DNA from: Fodinibius saliphilus | GTDB lineage: Bacteria; Bacteroidota; Rhodothermia; Balneolales; Balneolaceae | NCBI RefSeq assembly: GCF_005869845.1 | Contig: NZ_VAWF01000001.1 | Location: 992,001 to 1,056,000 of the forward strand | Length of the DNA stretch: 64,000 bases | Reading direction: 5' to 3' | In this document: piece after piece, positions 8,279 to 15,982 of the stretch | How positions within the stretch are numbered: the stretch's first letter is position 1 | Layout of the letters: every line of letters begins with the position of its first letter | Translations under genes and position numbers: made by a program | Notes under the pieces: model-generated | The model's input: the letters and a program-made list of their open reading frames with translations, nothing else | Databases searched by the model: none | Told to the model about the DNA's origin: nothing

Positions 8279-8797
8279 ATGAAATCAATAATCAACTTTG
8301 CAATTCTACTTGTAACTATATCAGTTTTCGTAAATAATTGTTCTATATCTGGTACAGAAGTAGAAAAATCTACGATCCAGTTTTATTCTCAATCGGAAGA
8401 GCTATTAGAAGAAGGTAGTATCCAAATAACAATTGCTGAGAATGATCAAGAAATTACATTAGACAATAGCGAATCTGAATCACAACTATTCACTGTATCT
8501 CCCGATACATTTGCTTTTGAATTTAGCTTTAAAAAGTATGATACAGAACAACTAATCAGCCAAGGAAATGCCACGTTAGTCGTCGAGCAAAATAAAGAAT
8601 ACACTATTGCCCTTGATACCCATAGACTGGATACAACCTCAAACGGCGAGCTAATTAGCTACGGAGGATGTTTTGGATGTCTCAGCTTCAACTCATACAG
8701 CATTAATCACTCCAAACTGGATTCTAAATCTCCTTTATTCAACCACCGTTTGCTTATTAAATTCTTTGATAATACAGAACTTCCCTATCCTTCTTAA
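8279..8797 (+). CDS. Hypothetical lipoprotein
   Basis: The 172-residue product begins MKSIINFAILLVTISVFVNN followed by Cys, giving a lipobox-like end (VNNC), so it is probably a lipoprotein. The body is rich in Ser, Glu and Gln and looks like one beta-sandwich domain. Near residue 125 it has GGCFGCLSFNS, a small Cys-containing turn. The family is not recognised. The last codons run into the region that aligns with the R'' end of the other attC-like sites, so the natural C terminus may have been altered by loss of that site. It is the last cassette gene before the layout changes. Confidence 0.6.
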   Translation: MKSIINFAILLVTISVFVNNCSISGTEVEKSTIQFYSQSEELLEEGSIQITIAENDQEITLDNSESESQLFTVSPDTFAFEFSFKKYDTEQLISQGNATLVVEQNKEYTIALDTHRLDTTSNGELISYGGCFGCLSFNSYSINHSKLDSKSPLFNHRLLIKFFDNTELPYPS

Positions 8798-8970
8798 GAA
8801 AGAAATGTCAAGCAGATAGCCCTCTCCCCTACACCAGGATTCAAGGATCAGAAAGGCTTCGGAGTAAAGACACCGAATGTAAAGGTATTCTTAGTCAATC
8901 CTGGTATAGAGGTCAGATACAATCCCAAGCTTATTTTTTATGATATCCTACTTTGGCAAAACAATTAGGT
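8785..8970 (+). repeat. Degenerate attC-like site 8, right end of array
   Basis: It contains AAATGTCAAGCAGATAGCCC, the block also seen at 2096-2112. A long stem follows, ACCAGGATT (about 8832-8841) with AATCCTGGT (about 8898-8907), extended by CCTCT...AGAGG. No proper R'' is present, and the R' candidate is weak (AATTAGGT near 8965). Downstream, genes appear on both strands without such spacers. Confidence 0.4.
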
Positions 8971-9059
8971 AAATAAGAAATAGGGATGAACCTCAACTTT
9001 TCACTGGATTACGTTCTTCCAAAAAAGCTCAGCTAATCAACTATTACATGCTAACTCTA

Positions 9060-9881
9060 CTACGGATTCAGTTTCCCGCCACAATATTTACAATAGTCGG
9101 CATCGGCATCATGTCCCTCTTTTGAACAATAGCGACATACCTCTGTCGTAGCTCCCTCCGGTTGTGCCCTGCTCAACTCAACCGTTACTATACCTGTTGG
9201 AACCGCTATAATACCATATCCAAATATCATAATCATAGCTGAAAGCAACTGCCCCAAGTTAGTTTGTGGAGAGATATCCCCATAACCGACTGTTGTCAAC
9301 GTCACAATTGCCCAGTACATACCTTTGGGAATACTAGTAAACCCATTTTCAGCACCTTCGATAACGTACATCAAAGAACCGACAAGAACCGTTATCGTTA
9401 TTACCGTAAAAATAAATACCGTTATTTTTCGACGAGATGAAGCCAATGCTTTACGTAGTTGGTTAACCTCAATAAGGTACTGGGTAAATTTGAGTACCCG
9501 GAATACTCTGAGCACACGTAAAATACGAATCACTAAAAAATACTGGCTGCCGGGAATTAAAATACTGATGTACGTGGGAAGAATAGACAGCAGGTCTACC
9601 ATACCATAGAAACTAAAGATATAGCCCTTGGCCTTTTTTACCGATATAATTCGCAAAATGTATTCGGCGGTAAATAGAAGCGTAAAAAACCATTCAATAC
9701 GATAAAACCAATCCCCGTAAGCCATCCGAAAAGAAGCCACACTATCCAGCATCACCACCAGCACGCTGGCAATAATGCTTACGATCAATATGACATCAAA
9801 CCCTTTGCCGGCGGCGGTATCGGCCTCAAAGATAATTTCGTGTAATCGATGCCGAAAGCTAGTTTCATTCGTATTATCCAT
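9060..9881 (-). CDS. Voltage-gated-type ion channel with C-terminal zinc ribbon
   Basis: The 273-residue membrane protein has six transmembrane segments. Segment 4 carries regularly spaced arginines (RILRVLRVFRVLKF), the voltage-sensor pattern. The pore loop reads TLTTVGYGDISP, and TVGYGD is the potassium selectivity filter. After S6 comes a short cytosolic tail with two CxxC pairs (CRYCSKEG ... CKYCGGKL), a rubredoxin-like zinc ribbon. It predicts a tetrameric inner-membrane K+ channel. The ATG at 9881 is preferred over an in-frame TTG four codons upstream. It is the first - strand gene to the right of the cassette array. Confidence 0.93.
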   Translation of the reverse strand: MDNTNETSFRHRLHEIIFEADTAAGKGFDVILIVSIIASVLVVMLDSVASFRMAYGDWFYRIEWFFTLLFTAEYILRIISVKKAKGYIFSFYGMVDLLSILPTYISILIPGSQYFLVIRILRVLRVFRVLKFTQYLIEVNQLRKALASSRRKITVFIFTVITITVLVGSLMYVIEGAENGFTSIPKGMYWAIVTLTTVGYGDISPQTNLGQLLSAMIMIFGYGIIAVPTGIVTVELSRAQPEGATTEVCRYCSKEGHDADADYCKYCGGKLNP

Positions 9882-10407
9882 ATAATAGTGCAATTAGGTA
9901 ATGAGGTTTTCAAACTACCATTAAATATGGCAAATACTATCACATTGACAAATAACAGAATAGGTTAACCTTCATAACACAGATACCTACCCTCAAAAAC
10001 ATCTATTATTTTACAAATAAATCTGCCCAAAACTAGAGGAACTTAAGACCACCTATTTTCCGCAATTCGAGAAAGAAATATGAACTAACAGAATACTCAC
10101 ACCGTACTTTACATTAAGATTTTAGAAATGAAAGAGCTCTTCGGTATTCATGTCAAAGAAAAAAGAAAAGATGTGTCATCCCGTATATTAGGTGCTATAA
10201 GACATTATCTCACACCTATAATCCGAAATCCCCTGATACTCCTTTCGCATTATATTTTCTATCCTCAATAAGATATGAATATCCAATCCGCAACAATCAA
10301 AATTATTGTCAAGATATAAGTGAAATTGACAATAGATTCAAATTTGAAAACAGTGAATTGAGATACTTACATATTTGTAACAAAAAATAAATAAAGGGTG
10401 TTTAAAA
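9882..10407. other. Intergenic region without clear gene
   Basis: About 520 bp between divergent genes. A 48-codon frame (ATG near 10129) is open but shows no recognisable protein feature or clear ribosome binding site. The rest is AT-rich and probably holds the promoters of the flanking genes, which I cannot place precisely. Confidence 0.5.
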
Positions 10408-10935
10408 ATGAAAGCTGGTAAATTTTTATCTGTGATTTTGACTGCGGTACTTTTTATAGGGTTGACCGATACTTTGAAAGCCCAACAAAAAGAGATTGCT
10501 ATGAATCAAATACCAAAGCAAGTAGTTGTAGCCATCCAAAGTGATTTTCCTGGTTGGAATATCAATAAAACCAAATGGTACCTCGACAGTGAAGAAACCC
10601 AAGAATGGGCTCCTCAGCTTACAAATATCAACCGGTATATTGTAAAAGGTAAGGGGAATAATTACAGAGTACATGCTGTTTATAATAAAAATGGGAAACT
10701 CCTATATTCAAAAACTATTGGCAAAAAAATTCCACTCCCGAAAGCAATCAGAGATAAGATTGCAAAAGATGAAGCATTTGCTGGCTGGACTATAACCGGC
10801 GATAAGGAAGTGATGCGAAACTTCAGAGAAGATAAAAAAACATATACGGTATATTTTAAGCGCGATGGCAAAAAGATGTCACAACGCTTTGATTGGAATG
10901 GAAAAAAATTAAAAAAACGTATTCTGGGTAAATAG
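10408..10935 (+). CDS. Secreted PepSY-like small protein
   Basis: The 175-residue product has a clear signal peptide (FLSVILTAVLFIGLTDTLKA before QQKE). The mature part holds two similar units of about 70 residues: IPKQVVVAIQSDFPGWNINK and, later, LPKAIRDKIAKDEAFAGWTI. Each is followed by short beta strands (RYIVKGKGNNYRVHAVYNKN; KKTYTVYFKRDGK). This helix-then-'F.GW' pattern matches the PepSY-like (BLIP-like, DUF2874-type) fold common in secreted proteins of Bacteroidota. The function is unknown. The gene stands alone, and the protein is strongly basic (many Lys). Confidence 0.7.
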   Translation: MKAGKFLSVILTAVLFIGLTDTLKAQQKEIAMNQIPKQVVVAIQSDFPGWNINKTKWYLDSEETQEWAPQLTNINRYIVKGKGNNYRVHAVYNKNGKLLYSKTIGKKIPLPKAIRDKIAKDEAFAGWTITGDKEVMRNFREDKKTYTVYFKRDGKKMSQRFDWNGKKLKKRILGK

Positions 10936-11503
10936 TTTGAACTTCCAATTGCCCTGATACTCAACTTAATAATAATAGTATGGTATTTTGAATTTGGATG
11001 TGACCGAATTAAGGGATTCAAAATACTATACTGCCTTATAATTGTTTCAAGTTGAAATTAGACCATCATTTTAAAAATGATCGTAAGTAGCTAACATTTC
11101 GGAAGTCAAATCTATTTTAATGGTTTCTACCAGCAATGTCATACCTTTAGCCTTAAATCGATGTTCTTCTACCAGTTTAAGTCCTATCGTGATGCGTACC
11201 TCTTAAGGATATGAGGCTTTGCAGTTAACCAAGGAGCACAGGCTTAAACCATTTACCTCAAGCTCAGAAATATTTGACCGGTAGTTCCAGACGGTCGATG
11301 ATTACACATATACCCCCAGCTATTTTGAATATTCTCATGGGGGTGCAGAAAAACAGTATGCAAATGATTAGCAACCGGATCTAATTTGAAAAAACTGCCT
11401 TTCTCACTAGCATTTTCTTTTTCCCTTCTTTATTTACTCATTCACGATAATCTGAATATACTTTGTAAAAGTCATTATTATTTTCTGAAACTCTAATATT
11501 AAC
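10936..11503. other. Gene-poor region with possible decayed - strand gene
   Basis: On the - strand about 11076-11200 a 42-codon frame reads sensibly (VRITIGLKLVEEHRFKAKGM, then TLLVETIKIDLTSEMLATY) and ends at a TAA inside the near-perfect palindrome ATCATTTT-A-AAAATGAT (about 11067-11083). Its upstream part is frame-broken. I take it as an eroded gene end. The rest shows nothing recognisable. Confidence 0.35.
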
Positions 11504-12277
11504 ATGCAGAAAAAGCTTAACTTTTCACTTGATGAAGTTGCTGTAAAAAAGATCATGAAGTACCCGGGACGCCCTACCCTGGTATTTTTACATGACTCCC
11601 TTGGTTGTATTGAATTGTGGCGTGATTTTCCGGAAAAGCTAGCCAAACAGACAAAATGCAACCTGATCATATATGATCGGCAGGGGTATGGGCAATCGCC
11701 TCCCTTCTCCTATTCCAACCGTGATAAGGATTACATGGAACTAGAAGCAGATATTCTTCATAAGCTGTTGCGGTATTGGGAGGTAAATGATGCCATCCTT
11801 TTTGGCCACAGCGACGGTGGCTCTATTGCATTGATTGCCGCAGCAAAGTATCCCAAGAATATCAGGGGGATTATAACAGAGGGAGCCCATATTTTTGTGG
11901 AAGATATCACCATTGAAGGAATAAGAGAGGCAATAAAGATGTATGAAACAACTGATCTAAAGTCAAAACTTGCGAAGTATCATGGTGATAAAACGGAACA
12001 GATGTTTTGGGCATGGGCAGGCACCTGGACTTCAGAAGATTTCAGGGAGTGGAATATCGAAAAACACCTACCCTCTGTTACTTGTCCATCTCTTGTTATC
12101 CAGGGTAGCAATGATGAATATGGCAGTCTTAAACAAGTTCGGGGCATCGTTGATAAAACCAACGGAAGGTCAAGAAAACTGGTTATTCCTGGTGCCAAAC
12201 ATACTCCACACCGAACAAAGGCCGAATTAATGTTAGAAGAGACAAATCGATTTGTCAAATCACTGGCACCAATTTAG
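11504..12277 (+). CDS. Alpha/beta-fold hydrolase
   Basis: The 257-residue cytoplasmic protein has the alpha/beta-hydrolase layout. An oxyanion-hole strand reads TLVFLHDSLGCIELW. The nucleophile elbow GHSDGG (Ser about residue 104) follows, then the acid strand SLVIQGSNDEYG (Asp about 204) and the catalytic His in PGAKHTPHR (about 230). There is no signal peptide. Substrate cannot be predicted, although the lid region (residues 125-175) is the size found in small esterases and haloalkane-type hydrolases. It stands as a single gene. Confidence 0.88.
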   Translation: MQKKLNFSLDEVAVKKIMKYPGRPTLVFLHDSLGCIELWRDFPEKLAKQTKCNLIIYDRQGYGQSPPFSYSNRDKDYMELEADILHKLLRYWEVNDAILFGHSDGGSIALIAAAKYPKNIRGIITEGAHIFVEDITIEGIREAIKMYETTDLKSKLAKYHGDKTEQMFWAWAGTWTSEDFREWNIEKHLPSVTCPSLVIQGSNDEYGSLKQVRGIVDKTNGRSRKLVIPGAKHTPHRTKAELMLEETNRFVKSLAPI

Positions 12278-12382
12278 TGCGATTTTACATTGAAATAAAA
12301 TAGGTAAGCACTAACTATATTATGAAATGGGCCGGTTATTCAATATATAATAGTATTAAAAATAACCCTATGCTATTTACCT

Positions 12383-12844
12383 ATGACTTCAAAAACATTT
12401 TTAGTTGTACTTTGTATAACACTATTCTTCATCTCCTGCACTCCAGTTCAACAACCCAGCTCCGAAACGATCAAAAAAGAGATTACACAAGTTATTGGAG
12501 ATTTTTATACTAAATATAAAAATGAAGATATAGCATTTGTGGACTATTACCGAAATGATGTTATCCGAATAGGAACCGATGGTAAACCAGTCATGGGTAA
12601 CAAATCATTTAGGGAAAAATGGGAACAACGTATTCAGGATGACAACTTTGACCTCCTCAGTTACGGCAAACCTGAAGTTATAGTCGGCAAAGAACAGGTG
12701 GTTTCCTATAATACCTTTGATGAGATATTTATCAATCCTGAATCCAAGGATACCTCTCGTGCCACTGGCACATGGATTGCGGTATGACAAAAGCAAGAAA
12801 GTGGAGACTGGAAAATCCGCATGACTACCTGGCATACCAACTAG
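12383..12844 (+). pseudogene. SnoaL/DUF4440-like lipoprotein with in-frame TGA
   Basis: The frame starts with a lipoprotein signal (TFLVVLCITLFFISC) and continues as an NTF2-fold, DUF4440-like protein (QVIGDFYTKYKNEDIAFVDY, MGNKSFREKWEQR). At 12785-12787 a TGA interrupts the sequence between GTWIAV and QKQESGDWKIRMTTWHTN, after which TAG ends the gene at 12844. In this family the residue at that position is usually Trp ('..aVWkkq.dGdWKi..d.wn'). One G-to-A change (TGG to TGA) therefore explains the break and removes the last strand of the fold. Reads would show whether this is a real mutation, a sequencing error or a read-through site. Confidence 0.75.
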
Positions 12845-13019
12845 CTCAGAGTACTTGTTAAATAGGATAGATTTTTTTATTGGTACAAGATCAACAAGTA
12901 ATAACGGATCATTACTTATTGCTTCCAAAAGCTACAAACAGTATGCTATAAATAATTAAGATACGTCCTGTCTCCATCTTGAAATTTGAATTCAGAAGAT
13001 ATTACAACGTAATATAGTT

Positions 13020-13727
13020 ATGAGTCGAAAATACCTCGCATTTGATATTGAAACAGCAAAAATACTTCCCGAAGACTTTGATGATCTTCATGCTCACCGT
13101 CCACTGGGGATAAGCTGTGCCGCTACTTGGTGTGCTGATGAAGATCAGCCCGAAGTATTTTTTTCATCATCTTCTAATAGATCCCACGCTCCAAAAATGT
13201 CTCCCCAAGATCTGTTTGCTTTCATCAAACACTTGGAAGCAAAGGTGGACGAGGGGTATACGATTGTTACTCATAACGGACTTGGCTTTGATTTTGATAT
13301 CCTTGGCGAGGAATCAGGGCAATGGAAAAGCTGTCGGAACTTAGCTCGCAACCACGTGGATATGATGTACCATTTCTTCTGTGGCAAGGGGTTCCCTATA
13401 GGACTTAACGCAGCTGCAAAGGCTATTGGCATCAGTAAACCGGCAGATGTGGATGGTTCAGTAGCCCCACAACTCTGGAAAGATGGAGAATATAAAACAG
13501 TACTGGACTATGTTGCACAAGATTGTCGCCTTACACTAGATGTAGCTGAAGCTAGTGAAAAGAATGGACAGATCAGCTGGATTACCCGGCGAGGTACCAA
13601 ATCTTCCTATCCCCTGCCTTCGGGTTGGCTGACTGTAAAGGAGGCATCTGAACTTCCCCTACCCGATACCTCTTGGATGGATAATCCTTGGTCTCGATCA
13701 AAATTTACCGACTGGCTTGAACATTAA
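13020..13727 (+). CDS. DEDD-type 3'-5' exonuclease-like protein
   Basis: The 235-residue protein shows the RNase H-like exonuclease motifs. Exo I is LAFDIETA (Asp/Glu near residues 8-10). Exo II is VTHNGLGFDFDIL (Asp near 93). The late motif DYVAQDCRLTLDVAE (Asp near 167) has Tyr before it, as in DEDDy enzymes. It resembles the DnaQ/PolB-type predicted exonucleases that degrade single-stranded DNA or RNA from the 3' end with two metal ions. No polymerase domain is attached and no operon partner is visible. ATG at 13020 lies directly before the first motif. Confidence 0.8.
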   Translation: MSRKYLAFDIETAKILPEDFDDLHAHRPLGISCAATWCADEDQPEVFFSSSSNRSHAPKMSPQDLFAFIKHLEAKVDEGYTIVTHNGLGFDFDILGEESGQWKSCRNLARNHVDMMYHFFCGKGFPIGLNAAAKAIGISKPADVDGSVAPQLWKDGEYKTVLDYVAQDCRLTLDVAEASEKNGQISWITRRGTKSSYPLPSGWLTVKEASELPLPDTSWMDNPWSRSKFTDWLEH

Positions 13728-13932
13728 GAACTTTTCGTCTCTCTGTATATAGAAATCAAGGGTTAATTTTCTTTATTTAGCTGTAATAGTACAACATTTG
13801 CACTCAGAAGAGACCGTTAGTATATTGTGTTTTAAATAAATATCACATGACGGGTATCGGTTAAGGGCTTTTCTAAAACGGTATAAGCCCTAAAAAGCAT
13901 CAAATTGTACTAAAAAAGGAGGAGATATATTT

Positions 13933-14307
13933 ATGCCATATCAAACTAACTAGCAAAGTCGGGGTATTATATGGGTATTTTATGGTGATGTTACGGCAGC
14001 AGAAATTTCCGAGGCAAATAATGAATTCTATACCGACGAGCGTAGTGACAGAACCAATTATCAAATCATTGATGCCAGAGAAGTAGACAGTGTAGAGTGG
14101 GCTGAAAACAATATCAAAGAAACAGCCGCATACGATATTGGTGCCAGCTATGTAATTGAGGATCTAAAGGTTGCATACGTGGCTACTGACAAACCGATAA
14201 TTTCAAAACTTGAAAGATATATTGAAATTTCGCGTAATCTTAACTCTAGTTGGCAGTTCAAAGGGTTCAAAAAAATTGATAGCGCACTAAAATGGGTTAC
14301 CCCCTAA
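13933..14307 (+). pseudogene. Short STAS/SpoIIAA-like protein gene with in-frame TAG at codon 7
   Basis: A strong Shine-Dalgarno (AAGGAGGAGA, 13915-13924) sits 10 bases before ATG 13933. The frame reads MPYQTN, then TAG (13951-13953), then QSRGIIWVFYGDVTAAEISE through to ALKWVTP and TAA at 14305-14307. Apart from the TAG it is a coherent 124-residue protein, resembling small 'W...G..w.f.G.v...e' STAS-like proteins of Bacteroidota. Trp is the natural residue at the stop (TGG to TAG). No start codon with a usable site follows the stop. So the gene is either inactivated by one transition or needs read-through. Confidence 0.65.
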
Positions 14308-14752
14308 TCGAATAGAGGATATTTCACTATGATTTAACTGTTTTTGTAAATATTTCCATGCGTTTTTGCCTGCATAGTACTATTCTTCTTTTTTAAATAC
14401 ATTTTTGCTGCTTCAAAGACTATCTGATCTCAAGATCTCTGCAATCACCACGTATTGTAATTATTGGTGATCAGAAAATTCATCTATAACCTCACTAACG
14501 AAACTTTTCTGCAATATTTATAAAGAAAGGAGATACTGTTATAACAACTGCATAAACGGGTAGTGTTTTAGGCAATCTATTCTATTTATTCTTTTCAAAA
14601 TTATGCTCTCTTGTATCTAGTGGAAGATTTATCCATTTTTTTGTGCAGACAATATATTCTGCAAGTACAAATGACTTGCCTTGCCTAACAACAAGGCACT
14701 AAAGCAGAGAGCTTTTTTTAACGCCTTTAAGGCACAATAGAGAGTATATATT
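14308..14752. other. Intergenic leader with clustered hairpins
   Basis: No gene. In the last 110 bases before the GH18 gene several short stems follow one another: GCAGA...TCTGC (about 14645-14661), TGCCTT...AAGGCA (14677-14698), AAAGC-AGAGA-GCTTT followed by T6 (14701-14719, terminator-like) and GCCTTTAAGGC (14723-14733). This could be an attenuator-like leader, or a terminator of upstream transcription next to the GH18 promoter. Confidence 0.45.
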
Positions 14753-15880
14753 ATGGGTTGGACAAAAAAATCAGATGTAGCTCAGTATAAAAAAGCCAAT
14801 TGGAAAAACTTTATTAAAAAAGAGCCTGATTGCCCACCTCCAAAAGCAAAACGAATAGCACTACAAAACCCAGAGATATCATTTTTTTTCTATTGCAGAG
14901 ATAACCTGATTCTTGAAGGCCCTGTGTATGAAAATCATGGTCCTTTCAACAAGGGAGATGCTATTTTCTTTAGCGGTGAACCGTGGTATGGCGATGCTCC
15001 ACAATGTGACAGCTACCAAAAAGAGGGAATGTCTATCGCTTACGTTTCGCCAAATAGTTCCGAGCAGTTTCTCGAATCGGCATGCTACCTTCTCGATAAT
15101 GGCAGCCCTGCCATAGATGTAGTGTGTATTTTTGCGGGTAACTTAGTCCTTAATAAACGCCCCTACCTAAAAGCACATAACGACCCTAGCGCCAAGAACC
15201 CCTTTAACGCCAATATAATGGAAATTCTTTCGAATGGATCTGTTCAAAAGCTTCAGAAGAAAGGAATTACGGTACTACTCACTATTCTGGGAGGCCATCA
15301 CAAAGGCGGCTGGTCAAACTTTAAAACAGAATCAGCAGCAGCAGATTTTGCCACATATCTTAAAACAGAAGTCGTCGACAAGTATGGGCTCGACGGTATT
15401 GATATCGACGATGAATACAGTAATCCTAACCTGCGAATCCCTAATTCATTGGTGACTGTTACCACTAAGATGAAAGAATTGATGCCTGATAAAATTATTT
15501 CAAAAGCGTTATTTCGGGATACCGAATACTTTAAGCCTAAATATAAGGGTAAGACGCTGGCTGATACCCTTACCTACGGCTGGGAGATGAGCTATGGAAT
15601 AAGCCCTGAATATCGATTACCTAAATATGTGAAGTTGGGAATGGTCAAACACAAGTTGTCTTTAGGCTTTGTTGCCAATCGCCCCTCCAGAAACCCTGTA
15701 CAGGATGTTAAATGGCTAAAGAAAAATGGATATGAAGGAATTATGATTTACAATTTTTTCAATCCTCAGAACACCAAATTAATGGGTAAACTGGTAAATA
15801 CTTTATACGGTCCGGGCAATTGGAATAAAGAGCCAGAAGGCAGCTCATTAAAAGAAAAGGTCCACCAAAATCAGAAATAA
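14753..15880 (+). CDS. GH18-family glycoside hydrolase, no signal peptide
   Basis: The 375-residue protein has a (beta/alpha)8 GH18 layout. Strand 3 is TVLLTILGGHHKGGW, and strand 4 carries the catalytic motif YGLDGIDIDDEYS, the DGxDxDxE signature in which the last Glu (near residue 221) is the proton donor. A later strand reads LTYGWEMSYG. The short, endo-beta-N-acetylglucosaminidase-like core suggests cleavage of chitin or N-glycan GlcNAc bonds. There is no Sec signal, and the N terminus (MGWTKKSDVAQYKKANWKNF) is polar. It sits 100 bases upstream of a PI-PLC gene on the same strand, so the two are probably co-transcribed. Confidence 0.85.
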   Translation: MGWTKKSDVAQYKKANWKNFIKKEPDCPPPKAKRIALQNPEISFFFYCRDNLILEGPVYENHGPFNKGDAIFFSGEPWYGDAPQCDSYQKEGMSIAYVSPNSSEQFLESACYLLDNGSPAIDVVCIFAGNLVLNKRPYLKAHNDPSAKNPFNANIMEILSNGSVQKLQKKGITVLLTILGGHHKGGWSNFKTESAAADFATYLKTEVVDKYGLDGIDIDDEYSNPNLRIPNSLVTVTTKMKELMPDKIISKALFRDTEYFKPKYKGKTLADTLTYGWEMSYGISPEYRLPKYVKLGMVKHKLSLGFVANRPSRNPVQDVKWLKKNGYEGIMIYNFFNPQNTKLMGKLVNTLYGPGNWNKEPEGSSLKEKVHQNQK

Positions 15881-15982
15881 CACTACGTTTTTTCATGAAA
15901 CAATTTGTGGAGACCAGAAACCACATCAAAAAAACGGGGCGCAACTGAAAAGCCAAACGAGTAGGAAAAAATTATATTCATC

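Larger units (their letters stand above)
1..8970 (+). mobile_element. Integron-like gene-cassette array
   Basis: Eight unrelated genes lie head to tail on the + strand, each followed at once by a related imperfect palindrome of about 90-160 bp. The palindromes start with an R''-like box (xxxxAAC) and end with an R'-like box (GTTxxxx). In an integron, a cassette begins with TTxxxx and its own R'' is the reverse complement of that start. This holds exactly for three cassettes (901-2163, 4155-5218, 6384-7646) and for 5 of 7 bases in a fourth (7647-8245). Neighbouring sites share internal blocks (GCATTAAG, GGACAGGC, CTTGCCACCT, ATGTCAAGCAGA), as expected for a resident chromosomal array. One cassette differs sharply in base composition. 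After 8970 the gene layout returns to mixed strands. The integrase and attI should lie to the left of the window and are not seen, so 'integron' is an inference. Confidence 0.7.

Noticed and set aside
14677-14698. GCCTAAC inside the hairpin before the GH18 gene as another attC site
   Set aside because: No R' partner (GTTAGGC) or shared inner blocks lie near, and the short stem explains the sequence.
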